Source: Oceanimonas doudoroffii (GTDB lineage Bacteria; Pseudomonadota; Gammaproteobacteria; Enterobacterales; Aeromonadaceae). From it: 64,000 bases of DNA. The number at the start of each line of letters is the position of its first letter. Position 1 is the first letter of the stretch. Shown here one piece after another: positions 35,293-43,356 of this stretch. Below the pieces are notes generated by a model. That model worked only from the letters and a program-made list of their open reading frames with translations, was not told the origin of the DNA and made no database searches. The DNA is taken from assembly GCF_002242685.1 (NCBI RefSeq), contig NZ_NBIM01000001.1, positions 1,364,001-1,428,000 on the forward strand, given 5' to 3'. The position numbers and the translations under genes are program-made.

Positions 35293-36039
35293 ATGAACAT
35301 CAATGATTTCTACGTGGTGGCCAGGGAGCCTGGCGCCGAGCATTCGGCCCTGCCCACCAGGGCAAGTGACCGCACCAACCCGGCCCAGTTACTCGACAAG
35401 GTTGACTGGGACATTCAGCGTCGAGAGATACCGGAAGTGCCCGGCGCCTTTCAGATTCTTAACGTGCTTTCCCGGGAAGAGTGCGAGCGCCTGATTCAAA
35501 TTTCGGAAACCCTTGGTTACCTGGAAGACGCCGCCGTCTCCCTGCCCCGCTCGGTTCGCCATAACCACAGCCTGACCTGGGTGGTGGATGAGGCAACCGA
35601 CAACATCATCTGGGAACGCAGTCGGCCTTTCATGGGTGACCCCGAGGGCATCTTTAATGGTAAACGGCCGCTGGGTATCAATGCCCGGTTCAGGTTCTAC
35701 CGCTATGGCGAAGGTGACTTCTTCAAGCCCCATATCGACGGAGACTGGCCGGGCAGCCGCGTCATCGATCGCACCCTGGTCGGCGATGCCTACCCCGATC
35801 GCTGGAGCAAAATGACGTTCCTTGTGCTGCTTTCGGACGAGTTTGAAGGAGGCGCTACCGAATTCTGGGTTAACGAGCCGCATTCCCGGCAGACCAGCAA
35901 GGTGGGTGTTCGCACGCCGGCGGGCAGCGTGTTATGTTTCCCTCACGGCAGACACCCCATGCACTGCCTGCACAGCTCGGAGACCATCACCAAAGGGGTC
36001 AAGTACATCATTCGCTCCGATGTCCTCTTTGAGGTGTGA
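35293..36039 (+). CDS. Prolyl-4-hydroxylase-like 2-oxoglutarate/Fe(II) oxygenase
   Basis: Non-haem iron oxygenase of 248 residues. The iron ligands are His147 and Asp149 (FKPHIDGD) and a distal His, probably His227 (CLHSSETITKG), with Lys237 ten residues on to bind 2-oxoglutarate; GVKYIIRSDVLFEV is the typical last strand. No signal peptide, so it is cytosolic and probably hydroxylates a small molecule or a protein side chain. Good AGGAG site before the ATG. It is in an operon with the aldehyde dehydrogenase. This family is distinct from gamma-butyrobetaine hydroxylase, so a carnitine role should not be assumed. Confidence 0.82.
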   Translation: MNINDFYVVAREPGAEHSALPTRASDRTNPAQLLDKVDWDIQRREIPEVPGAFQILNVLSREECERLIQISETLGYLEDAAVSLPRSVRHNHSLTWVVDEATDNIIWERSRPFMGDPEGIFNGKRPLGINARFRFYRYGEGDFFKPHIDGDWPGSRVIDRTLVGDAYPDRWSKMTFLVLLSDEFEGGATEFWVNEPHSRQTSKVGVRTPAGSVLCFPHGRHPMHCLHSSETITKGVKYIIRSDVLFEV

Positions 36040-36072
36040 CCCGGTTTAGCACATTTACCTTTGGGAGCATCC

Positions 36073-36698
36073 ATGAATAAGCAACGTCTGCTGGCCGCGG
36101 AAAGCGAGTTTTTAACCCTCTACCCCGGCGGATTCTCCCACCCCCTGATGGTTCGTGAAGGAAAAAGCATCAGATAGCTCAACGCACGGCGCAGGCACAG
36201 CAGTGTTTTGCGCCCGAATGCTTTTCCCGGCCACAACAGGTGGCCGAAGACATGGTCAAACTGATCAGCCGCTCCTCCATGGTCTCCATGTTTGAAAAAC
36301 CCAGACTCAGGGACTGGGTCAGGGCCATGACCCATCATGAAAGAGAAAGCTACTCCTTTGCCCTGAATGACATGCTGCACGGGGATCAGAAATACGGCTT
36401 TAACATCATGCTGGACCTGCTGCGCCCCGCCCGGCTGGCCAAGTGGTCATTGATGACCATTCTGCCTTATTACTATACGCCCCGGGCGGAGGTCTTTGTT
36501 AAACCCACCACCACCAAAGGGGTTATTCGCTTCTTTGAACTGCAGGGGCTGATTTATAACCCAACCCCAAGCTATCCGTTTTACACCGCCTATCGTGAGC
36601 AAATCATTTAAATGAGAAACATGGTGGATGCCTCGCTGCAGCAGGATAATGCCGCCTTTACCGGATTCCTGATGATGTCCACCAAAACACTCGGCTAG
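36073..36698 (+). pseudogene. Decayed gene for a conserved hypothetical protein (frameshift plus nonsense)
   Basis: The ATG at 36073 opens a frame that ends after 34 codons at 36175-36177. Adding one base in the A-run at 36161-36166 (GGAAAAAGC) restores a frame that runs from KKHQIAQRTAQ through CFAPECFSRPQQVAEDMVKLISRSS to YREQII, where a TAA (36609-36611) interrupts it. The same frame then continues MRNMVDASLQQDNAAF to the TAG at 36696-36698. Read-through gives a coherent protein of about 207 residues of unknown function. Two independent lesions argue for true decay, not a sequencing slip. The 3' part (36240-36611) could still be translated from a GTG. It follows the 2OG oxygenase gene by 33 bases. 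Confidence 0.75.
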
Positions 36699-36717
36699 CC
36701 ATGTCCCCAGGCTGGGC

Positions 36718-38061
36718 TTATATGGTGACTCGCCCTGACGAGCCCATGGCACGCGCGGCCGGCTCCATGGCATGTTTTTTGTACATGTACCAGCTCATCA
36801 GGCCGGCCAGCACGTTTCCGAATGTGGCCCCGAAAAACAGCCCGCGCAAACCGTACAGCTCGGATCCAAGCCAGATCAGGGGCAGGTAGCAGCCCAACAG
36901 GCGCAATGCGGAAATAACCAGCGCCAGCCTGGGCTTGCCCATGGCATTGCACACCGACACCATGATCATGCAAAGCCCCAGGGCACCATAACTTATCGGC
37001 ACCAGCCAGAGGTATTCAGCCAGAATGGCCGCCGTGGCCCCGTCACTGATCAGCACTCGACTCAGGGGAGCCGACAGGGCGGCCAGCAGCGCGGCCAGGA
37101 TCAGCTGCCACAGCACCACGAACTTCACCGCCTTGCCCACCAGCAGCCGAATCTGCTCAAGGTCATTGCTGCCACGCAGTCTGCCTATCATGGGCGGCAT
37201 CGCCATGGTCAGCGCCAGTACCACAATGATGGACATCAGCTCAATACGACTGCCCAGCCCCCAGGCCGCCACCGCGTCCTCGCCATTCACGGCCACAATG
37301 GCCGTGGCCAGCATGGCCGACAACGGCGGCACCAGCTGACTCAGGGTGGAAGGCACCACAAAGGAGATGAGACGTGTCAGCCCGGCGCGAATGCGGACCA
37401 CGCTGCCGGGCAGTTGGACCAACCGCAGGCGCGCCATGCTGACCACGAGAATGAGGCAACCGGCACCATAAGCACAAATGGTGGCCCAGGCCGCACCGGC
37501 CAGGCCCATGTCCAGGACAAAGATAAATAATGGGTCCAGCACAATATTCAGCAGGCTGGTCAATACCATCACCATGCCTGGCAGCATGGTTTTGCCATTA
37601 GCCCGAAAAATGCTGTAGCCAAAATACAACATCGCCCCCAACCAGCAGCTGCCGAGCCACGGCAGCCAGTATGCCCGCACCAAAGGGTAAAGGGCCTCAC
37701 TGGCCCCCAGCGCGGAGAGGATCAGTTGCTGGCCAGCCCAGATCAGCAGACAAAGCACAAACACCACTGCGCCGCCGGTTGCCAGCACCAGGCTGCCCAG
37801 TTGCCGGGCATTGCCCTGCTTGCCGGCTCCCAGGGCGGTGGAAATAATCGTTGTGGTGGCGATACCCAGGCCAACCTGTATGCCGATGATGAGCTGAAAC
37901 ACAGGAATGGTGAACCCCACCGCCGCCAGGGGCTGGGTGCCCAGCTGGCCAATATAGGCACTGTCTACCAGCTGGCTGCTCATGGTGGCCAGCACGCCAA
38001 TCAGCATCGGCCAGGTCATGCGATATAACTGTCTGCCCAGTGACTCGCCGGGTTTACTCAT
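36718..38061 (-). CDS. MATE-family multidrug/Na+ antiporter
   Basis: Inner-membrane exporter of 447 residues with 12 predicted helices in two similar halves. The first half starts MTWPMLIGVLATMSSQLVDSAYIGQLG, and the second has the matching PSTLSQLVPPLSAMLATAIV block, the pseudo-repeat of MATE proteins. It probably exports cationic compounds in exchange for Na+ or H+. The gene stands alone; the hairpin at 38143-38168 lies upstream of it and ends the small repeat-protein gene. Specific substrate not predictable. Confidence 0.88.
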   Translation of the reverse strand: MSKPGESLGRQLYRMTWPMLIGVLATMSSQLVDSAYIGQLGTQPLAAVGFTIPVFQLIIGIQVGLGIATTTIISTALGAGKQGNARQLGSLVLATGGAVVFVLCLLIWAGQQLILSALGASEALYPLVRAYWLPWLGSCWLGAMLYFGYSIFRANGKTMLPGMVMVLTSLLNIVLDPLFIFVLDMGLAGAAWATICAYGAGCLILVVSMARLRLVQLPGSVVRIRAGLTRLISFVVPSTLSQLVPPLSAMLATAIVAVNGEDAVAAWGLGSRIELMSIIVVLALTMAMPPMIGRLRGSNDLEQIRLLVGKAVKFVVLWQLILAALLAALSAPLSRVLISDGATAAILAEYLWLVPISYGALGLCMIMVSVCNAMGKPRLALVISALRLLGCYLPLIWLGSELYGLRGLFFGATFGNVLAGLMSWYMYKKHAMEPAARAMGSSGRVTI

Positions 38062-38142
38062 GCTCTACCTGTTCAGCTCGCCCAAAAGGGCATACAGTAT
38101 CAAATTCATCAATGGCTTGCTCCAGTGCCTAACACCAAACAA

Positions 38143-38168
38143 AAAATGCACCGCTCAGGGTGCATTTT
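38143..38168 (-). terminator. Rho-independent terminator after the small repeat protein gene
   Basis: A 10-bp stem AAAATGCACC (38143-38152) with GGTGCATTTT (38159-38168) and a 6-base loop; on the minus strand the T-run continues to 38141 and beyond (TTTTTTGTTTGG). Confidence 0.85.
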
Positions 38169-38193
38169 CGTTATTCGGCACTGGTATTCACGC

Positions 38194-38439
38194 TTAGCCT
38201 CGGGCCTTGCGCTGTTCTTCCATGCGCTTTTCGTGTCGATCGATGCCATCGGTACCATTTTGCAGGTGCTGGCTGGAAAGCTCCTGACCTGACTGTACTG
38301 CAGTGAACTGTGCCTTTTCGGCCTGGGATGCTCGCAGTTCGGCCATACGTTTCTCATGGCGGTCAATGCCATCGGCATGGGCGGCGCCCATGGCAAACAG
38401 GGACAACAGGGCTACGGCGGGCAGGACTTGTTTATGCAT
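38194..38439 (-). CDS. Small secreted protein with two DGIDRHEKRM repeats
   Basis: Predicted 81-residue periplasmic protein. Residues 1-22 form a signal peptide (HKQVLPAVALLSLFAMGAAHA, cleavage after AHA). The mature part has the ten-residue unit DGIDRHEKRM twice, directly after the signal peptide and again near the C terminus, with Q/E/K-rich linkers. His, Asp and Glu in each unit could bind metal, but no function is known to me. The frame opens 18 bases earlier at a less likely start. It has its own terminator, which supports it as a real gene. Confidence 0.7.
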   Translation of the reverse strand: MHKQVLPAVALLSLFAMGAAHADGIDRHEKRMAELRASQAEKAQFTAVQSGQELSSQHLQNGTDGIDRHEKRMEEQRKARG

Positions 38440-38887
38440 AATTATTTCTCTACTCAAGATTTGGTTAACAGGATTTATTGCTACCCCGCTATGATATTTG
38501 AACAGAGGTGAGGCTGTGTACCCGCTACCACTTTGGAATTATTGTGACAAAAAGTTGAAACAAACTCAGCCTAGTTATAGCGATGCACTAGTATAAACCT
38601 GCCCCATTAAGGTTTATATTCCCAGCATTATCAAGGATGTAAAGGGCTAAGGAGCGCGAAAAAGGTAGCTCCAGGCCGTTAAACCTCTATAACAATTAGA
38701 ATATCAATACGCAAAGTTTAAACTTTTTGTTTAAATAGCTTTTCCAAATAGTAGATCACTGAAGGAAGGGAACTCTGTCCAGTTTGTGCAATCTGTCAGG
38801 CGCCAAACATACACTTCCAGCCGGACTACTTACTTTGGATTAACAAGCATGGTCAATCAGGTGACCCGGTGATCACGCAGGCTACGT
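38440..38887. other. Intergenic region, no gene seen
   Basis: About 450 AT-rich bases without a plausible reading frame. It must carry the promoter of the small repeat protein gene. It holds a perfect 14-bp palindrome, AAAGTTTAAACTTT (38713-38726). No RNA gene was recognised. Confidence 0.5.
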
Positions 38888-39916
38888 TTACTCCTTGAAA
38901 GACGCCTCGATACTCTCATACCGATAACGCGTTGCCAGTGCTTCCGGGGTGTCCTGTTCATAGGTTTTCAGTGAGGTATCCGCCCCCGCCTCCAGCAGTA
39001 CCCTGGCCGATTCCGCATTGCCATGCCAAATGGCATCGTGCAGCGGCGTATAACCATTATTCGGCCCCTGATCATTCAACACCCTGTCGGCGAGGCGGTC
39101 ATTGACCAGCAGCTTCAAAATTTCGGGGTGCCCCATATAGGCGGCTTTATGCATGGCAATGGCATTCATCGGATAACCGGTAATGGTTTGATCCGCGCCA
39201 TACTCCAGCAACACCTTGACCACCTCGGTATCGCCTTCACGGGAAGCCACCAGCAATGGTGTATGCCAGTCGTTCCTGTTTGAAAAGACCGGCCGGCGCT
39301 GATTAACGTCGGCCCCCTGCTCCAGCAGCACCTTGATACGTGACGCCTTTTCGGCACTCGACAGCGTGGTGTCATCCAGTGTGTTCAGAATGTGCTGTCC
39401 TTCCAGCAGTGCCTGTTGCTCATCACGCTTGGCCACAAAACGCTGCTTCAGTTGTTCATAGAGCCTGGCTTCATGGGGCTCAATATTTCTGTCCCAGCCG
39501 CCAACCATGTCTTCGGCTTTGGCACCGACACGCGTGGTCAGCTCAATGTTCAGCTCGGGGTAGCCAAACAACACATCAAGGTTCTCGGCTTTGGAATACC
39601 AGCTGGCCTTCATCAGGGGAGTAAACCCCGATCTGGGGGTTTGCAGATTGATGAAGGCTCCCTGATCCAGCAGGTATTTAAGGATTTCAGGATGATCGGA
39701 CTGGGCCGCGATATGGACGGGCGCGTTGCCCATTTTACGGTCCAGCTGATTCACATCAGCCCCACTTTCCACCAGGGTGCGGACCTGCGCCAAGTCTCCC
39801 GCGATCACCGCCTGATGCAGTGAAGGCAGCTTGCTCTCAGGGTTCACATCTGCCACCGAGGCGGTCGAAAAGGTGGCAAAGGCCGTTAATATCAGAGGTT
39901 TCAGTCGTCTGTTCAT
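38888..39916 (-). CDS. Periplasmic ankyrin-repeat protein
   Basis: Protein of 342 residues. The first 22 residues resemble a signal peptide (LILTAFATFSTASVA), so it is probably exported. At least five or six ankyrin repeats follow, clear at about 30-62, 64-95 and 97-125 and again at about 215-250, 250-282 and 297-330 (SGADVNQ, EQGADVN, EYGADQT, EAGADTS turn motifs). A non-repeat helical insert sits between the two sets. The frame is open 150 bases further upstream, but the ATG at 39916 is the one that gives the signal peptide. Ankyrin repeats bind other proteins; the partner is unknown. Confidence 0.8.
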   Translation of the reverse strand: MNRRLKPLILTAFATFSTASVADVNPESKLPSLHQAVIAGDLAQVRTLVESGADVNQLDRKMGNAPVHIAAQSDHPEILKYLLDQGAFINLQTPRSGFTPLMKASWYSKAENLDVLFGYPELNIELTTRVGAKAEDMVGGWDRNIEPHEARLYEQLKQRFVAKRDEQQALLEGQHILNTLDDTTLSSAEKASRIKVLLEQGADVNQRRPVFSNRNDWHTPLLVASREGDTEVVKVLLEYGADQTITGYPMNAIAMHKAAYMGHPEILKLLVNDRLADRVLNDQGPNNGYTPLHDAIWHGNAESARVLLEAGADTSLKTYEQDTPEALATRYRYESIEASFKE

Positions 39917-39989
39917 GATTATGTCTCGGTATCCAAAAATTACGGCTTCGGCAAGGGCGTGTTCCGGCCGGTCCGGGTATCTTACAGGC

Positions 39990-40949
39990 TCAGCCAACCG
40001 GCACGACCCGATAGTTGTGAATGGTGACTCGGCCCTGTTCGTCGAGCCTGACCTGCCAGATTTCATTTACCAGCAAATCAATCGGCTCCCCCTTGAGATC
40101 GGAGTCTGCAAAGGTATCGGCGAGTAACCGAATTCTCAGCTCAACCTGATAATCGTCGCCATCGGGCTGGATGGTTACCTGCTCAACCCGATGATCACAG
40201 CCGGGTTTAAAGACCTTTCGCACGATCGCATACCAGTCACGAAAGCCATCGTGCCCCAGAAACCGGCCTTCGGGCATATTCCAGTCTACGTCTGCCGCCA
40301 GCCGGGCGGTGAAGTACTCACTGGCCTCGGGCAGCTGATCAAACTGCTCGAACCACTCACTCACAAACCGGCGAATGCGCTCTTCATCGGATTCAAGCAC
40401 TTCCTGCAGGGCCGCCAGCAACCGCCGAGCATGACTCTCGGCCCGCTCCTGCACCTCTTCCAGCTTGTTGTAAACGCCGGGAATGTAGACCATGCGGTAA
40501 GTAGCAATGGGCGGCTGATATGCCATGCCGGCCAGATAGGCGGTCTGTTGCAGCGGCCGCAGCATTTGTTCGATGGTAAAGTGGTTGTACCCCAAAGGCT
40601 GATAAGACGCCGCGGGGCCGCCCACGGTCAGCGACAGGAACAGCGCCTTGCCTTTCAGCTTGTCTCCTTTGGAGCCAAATGCAAAGTCGTAGGCCAGCAC
40701 ATCGTCAATCCACTTTTTCAGCAGCGCCGGCACCGAGTACCAGTAAAAGGGAAACTGCAGCACAATGGCATCCGCCGCCAACAGCGCCTGTTGCTCGGCG
40801 GCCACGTCAATCTGATAGTCGGGATAAAGGGTGTCCAGGCAACGAACATCCACGCTGTCCAGGGAGCCGGCCAACCGCTCGATGATCAGCTTGTTGGTAT
40901 TGGATTGCTGAAGGTTCGGGTGACCGGAAATAACAACGACATGACTCAT
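39990..40949 (-). CDS. Fusion of flavodoxin-like NAD(P)H oxidoreductase and SnoaL/NTF2-like domain
   Basis: Protein of 319 residues. Residues 1-185 are a flavodoxin-fold quinone reductase of the KefF/MdaB/NQO type (VVVISGHPNLQQSNTN for FMN; QFPFYWYSVPALLKKWIDDV; LSLTVGGPAASY). Residues about 190-319 are a SnoaL/NTF2-like domain (FDQLPEASEYFTARLAADVDW; FLGHDGFRDWY). The fused second domain usually binds a small ligand or acts as a cyclase, so here it may shape substrate choice of the reductase. Divergent from a LysR gene with an operator-like inverted repeat between them. Cytosolic, FMN/FAD-dependent. Confidence 0.82.
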   Translation of the reverse strand: MSHVVVISGHPNLQQSNTNKLIIERLAGSLDSVDVRCLDTLYPDYQIDVAAEQQALLAADAIVLQFPFYWYSVPALLKKWIDDVLAYDFAFGSKGDKLKGKALFLSLTVGGPAASYQPLGYNHFTIEQMLRPLQQTAYLAGMAYQPPIATYRMVYIPGVYNKLEEVQERAESHARRLLAALQEVLESDEERIRRFVSEWFEQFDQLPEASEYFTARLAADVDWNMPEGRFLGHDGFRDWYAIVRKVFKPGCDHRVEQVTIQPDGDDYQVELRIRLLADTFADSDLKGEPIDLLVNEIWQVRLDEQGRVTIHNYRVVPVG

Positions 40950-41039
40950 ATCAACTCCACCATTGACCAGGTATGAACAAGAAACAGCTGGAGTTTATAT
41001 ATGTCGATTGATAATGTTTAGGCGACCAACACCCACATA

Positions 41040-41062
41040 ACTGTTAGCCAAAAACTAACAGT
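41040..41062. promoter_or_regulatory. Inverted repeat in divergent LysR promoter region
   Basis: ACTGTTAG (41040-41047) and CTAACAGT (41055-41062) are perfect 8-base arms around 7 bases, 25 bases before the LysR start codon and about 90 upstream of the fusion reductase gene. It is a good candidate LysR binding site controlling both genes. Confidence 0.6.
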
Positions 41063-41087
41063 CAAATTCACCCTTTGGCTGGAACCG

Positions 41088-41999
41088 ATGAAAGGCAGCA
41101 CCTTCAATCAGTTGAGCATCTTTCAAACCATCGTCAGGGAAGGCAGCATTCGCGGCGCGGCCCGCAAGCTGGAGATGGCCCCCCCGTCCGTCAGCCAGGC
41201 CCTCAAGCAGCTCGAAACCGAGCTCAAGTTGCCGCTGTTTACCCGCAGCACTCGCCGCATTGAGCTGACCGAAGCCGGCCAGATGCTCTACGACAACACC
41301 GCCGATGCCGTATCAACCCTCGATTTCGCCCTGGAAAGTGTTCAGGATCTGTCGGTTGAACCTTCCGGCAATGTCAGCATCACGCTGCCACGGTTTGTTT
41401 TTCAGTTCTTTTTACGCCCGGTTTATGCGGAGTTCTGCCGGCGTTACCCGGATATTCAGCTGGAGATTTCCGTTTCCGATGAATCCGTCAATCTTCTGGG
41501 CACCGGCCATGATATCGGTATTCGCTTTGGCGATCGGGTCGAGCCCGGCATGGTGGCACGTCAAGTAACGGCCCCCATGCAGGAAGCTCTGTTTGCCTCA
41601 GATGCCTACCTGGAGCGCCATGGCGAGCCGGCCTCCCTGGAGGATCTGCGCCAGCATAAACTGATTCAATATCGCTTTATTGCGTCCAATCAGCTGGCCC
41701 CGCTCAAGCTACTCAACGACGGTCAAACCACCACCGTCAATATGCCGGTGGCACTGGTGGTGAATGACACCGACGCCATGGTCGATGCCGCCGAGAAGGG
41801 GCTGGGCATTGGCCGAATCGTCACTCCCATGGTGGCCGAGCACTTCGCATCGGGCCGTTTACGCCCGGTACTTCAGCCCCATTGGTACCCTTATTCCGGC
41901 CTGTTTCTCTACTTTGTGCGCAACAGCCAAAAAGCCCGCAGGTTGCGGGCTTTGATTGACTTTTTGGTCGAAAAAGGTCGTCTGCTGCACGGCGCCTGA
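41088..41999 (+). CDS. LysR-type regulator of the flavodoxin-SnoaL fusion gene
   Basis: LysR regulator of 303 residues: HTH at about 8-65 (IRGAARKLEMAPPSVSQALKQLE), and an effector domain of the CrgA/YafC-like subgroup (GHDIGIRFGDRVEPGMVAR). It is divergent from the fusion reductase, its likely target. The 3' end contains an intrinsic hairpin inside the coding sequence (41931-41953), and the stop codon abuts the yqhD terminator. Confidence 0.83.
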   Translation: MKGSTFNQLSIFQTIVREGSIRGAARKLEMAPPSVSQALKQLETELKLPLFTRSTRRIELTEAGQMLYDNTADAVSTLDFALESVQDLSVEPSGNVSITLPRFVFQFFLRPVYAEFCRRYPDIQLEISVSDESVNLLGTGHDIGIRFGDRVEPGMVARQVTAPMQEALFASDAYLERHGEPASLEDLRQHKLIQYRFIASNQLAPLKLLNDGQTTTVNMPVALVVNDTDAMVDAAEKGLGIGRIVTPMVAEHFASGRLRPVLQPHWYPYSGLFLYFVRNSQKARRLRALIDFLVEKGRLLHGA

Positions 42000-42002
42000 A
42001 AA

Positions 42003-42026
42003 GGCAGGCCCTCAAAGAAGCCTGCC
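42003..42026 (-). terminator. Terminator of yqhD
   Basis: Stem GGCAGGC (42003-42009) with GCCTGCC (42020-42026) followed on the minus strand by TTTT. Moderate strength. Confidence 0.65.
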
Positions 42027-42042
42027 CGGCGCGCCCCATGAC

Positions 42043-43200
42043 TTACAGTGCGGCGTGCAGAATTTCCCGGCTGACGACGGGAGTCAGATCGCCGGTTTCA
42101 GACAGCGCCACCATGCCGTGATCGGTCAGGGCCCTGATGACATCATCAATCTGCTCGGCGCTCACACCATAGTCGGACAGTCGGGTCTTGACACCCAGAG
42201 ACTCAAAAAATGCCTGAGTCCGCTCAATGGCCTGTTCAATGCGCTGCTCGTCGCTGCCTTCACGAATCTCCCATACCCGCTCGGCATATTGCAGCAGTTT
42301 GGCACCTTTCTGGCCCTTGCGTACACGCCACAATGACGGCAGCACGATGGCCAGGGTCTGGGCGTGATCGATACCAAACAGCGCGGTCAGCTCGTGGCCG
42401 ATCATGTGGGTGCTCCAGTCGTGGGGCACACCGGCACCAATAAAGCCGTTCAGGGCGCAGGTGGCACTCCACATCAGGTTGGCCCGGGCGTCGTAGTCGG
42501 TGGGGTTTGCCAGGGTTTGAGGACCCACCTCAATCAGGGCACGCAGAATGCCTTCGGCGGTGCGATCCTGAACTTGGGCACCCACCGGAAAGGTCACATA
42601 CTGCTCCACCACATGGACGAAGGCATCCACAATGCCATTGGCCACCTGGTGCGCGGGCAGGGTGAAGGTCAGGGTCGGATCGAGGAATGAAAACCGCGGA
42701 AACAGCAGCGGGCTCATTACCGGAAACTTGCCGCCTTCGTGGCTGACCACGGCACCCATGTTCATTTCCGAGCCGGTGGCCGGCAGGGTGGCCACGGTGG
42801 CCAGCGGCAGGGCTTCGCTGATCGGAATCGGGGTGAAGCCGCTCTTCAGCAGATCTGTTTCCTCACCGGCATAGGGCGCCGCGGCGGCCACAAACTTGGT
42901 GCCGTCCATCACGGAGCCACCGCCGACCGCCAGCAGAAAATCCACGCCGTCACGGCGCACCATTTCCACCGCCTTCATCAGGGTGTCGAAACGCGGGTTC
43001 GGCTCAATGCCGGCAAACTCGGTGACCCGGCGCTGGCCCAGGCCCTGACGCACCTTTTCCAGGGTGCCGTTGCGCTGCACGCTGCCACCGCCATAAAGCA
43101 CCATGACATGGGCGTCGGCAGGCACCAGTTTATCCAGCTCGGCCAGCCGGTCCTGTCCAAAAACAATGTGGGTCGGGTTGTGATAATCAAACTGTTGCAT
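42043..43200 (-). CDS. yqhD: NADPH-dependent aldehyde reductase / Fe-Zn alcohol dehydrogenase YqhD
   Basis: Metal-dependent group III alcohol dehydrogenase of 385 residues that reduces reactive aldehydes with NADPH. Predicted metal ligands are Asp192, His196, His265 and His279, which correspond to E. coli YqhD residues with an offset of two. GGGS at 37-40 and GGGSVMD at 93-99 bind the cofactor. Divergent from the AraC-type gene exactly as yqhC/yqhD in E. coli, where YqhC activates yqhD in response to glyoxal and other aldehydes. This control is inferred here. It is not a second DddB: the sequence differs strongly from the ddd enzyme. Confidence 0.93.
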   Translation of the reverse strand: MQQFDYHNPTHIVFGQDRLAELDKLVPADAHVMVLYGGGSVQRNGTLEKVRQGLGQRRVTEFAGIEPNPRFDTLMKAVEMVRRDGVDFLLAVGGGSVMDGTKFVAAAAPYAGEETDLLKSGFTPIPISEALPLATVATLPATGSEMNMGAVVSHEGGKFPVMSPLLFPRFSFLDPTLTFTLPAHQVANGIVDAFVHVVEQYVTFPVGAQVQDRTAEGILRALIEVGPQTLANPTDYDARANLMWSATCALNGFIGAGVPHDWSTHMIGHELTALFGIDHAQTLAIVLPSLWRVRKGQKGAKLLQYAERVWEIREGSDEQRIEQAIERTQAFFESLGVKTRLSDYGVSAEQIDDVIRALTDHGMVALSETGDLTPVVSREILHAAL

Positions 43201-43228
43201 CAGTAGGCCTCCGTTAAGTGAACGACGG

Positions 43229-43294
43229 CCATTTTAAGGATGCGAGCAGGGTTTTGAATGGGCATTACTGCCTTTGTCATGCCTAAAACTATCA
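43229..43294. repeat. Regulatory block upstream of yqhD, copy 1 of 2
   Basis: A block of about 65 bases that recurs at 45899-45964 with roughly 53 of 64 positions identical. The core GGCATTACTGCC followed by TCATGCC is almost unchanged. It contains spaced TGCC units, as expected for an AraC-family activator. It lies 30-95 bases upstream of yqhD and is the likely YqhC site. Confidence 0.7.
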
Positions 43295-43356
43295 ACCCTG
43301 GTTTTTTTTGATATAGTAGAGAACTCAGCTTTCCAGCCCCTGCGAGCATACCGCCG

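Noticed and set aside
33937..36039. Treating the 2OG oxygenase as gamma-butyrobetaine or trimethyllysine hydroxylase
   Set aside because: The fold signature (HxD, distal His, Lys, RSDVLF end) is that of prolyl 4-hydroxylase-type enzymes, a different family.
36240..36611. Independent 123-residue gene starting at GTG
   Set aside because: Coherent sequence continues both upstream (CFAPECFSRPQQ) and downstream (MRNMVDASLQQD) in the same frame, so this is the middle of a longer broken gene.
36073..36698. Explaining the broken gene as a simple sequencing error
   Set aside because: A second, independent in-frame TAA is present, so one base-call error cannot restore the gene.
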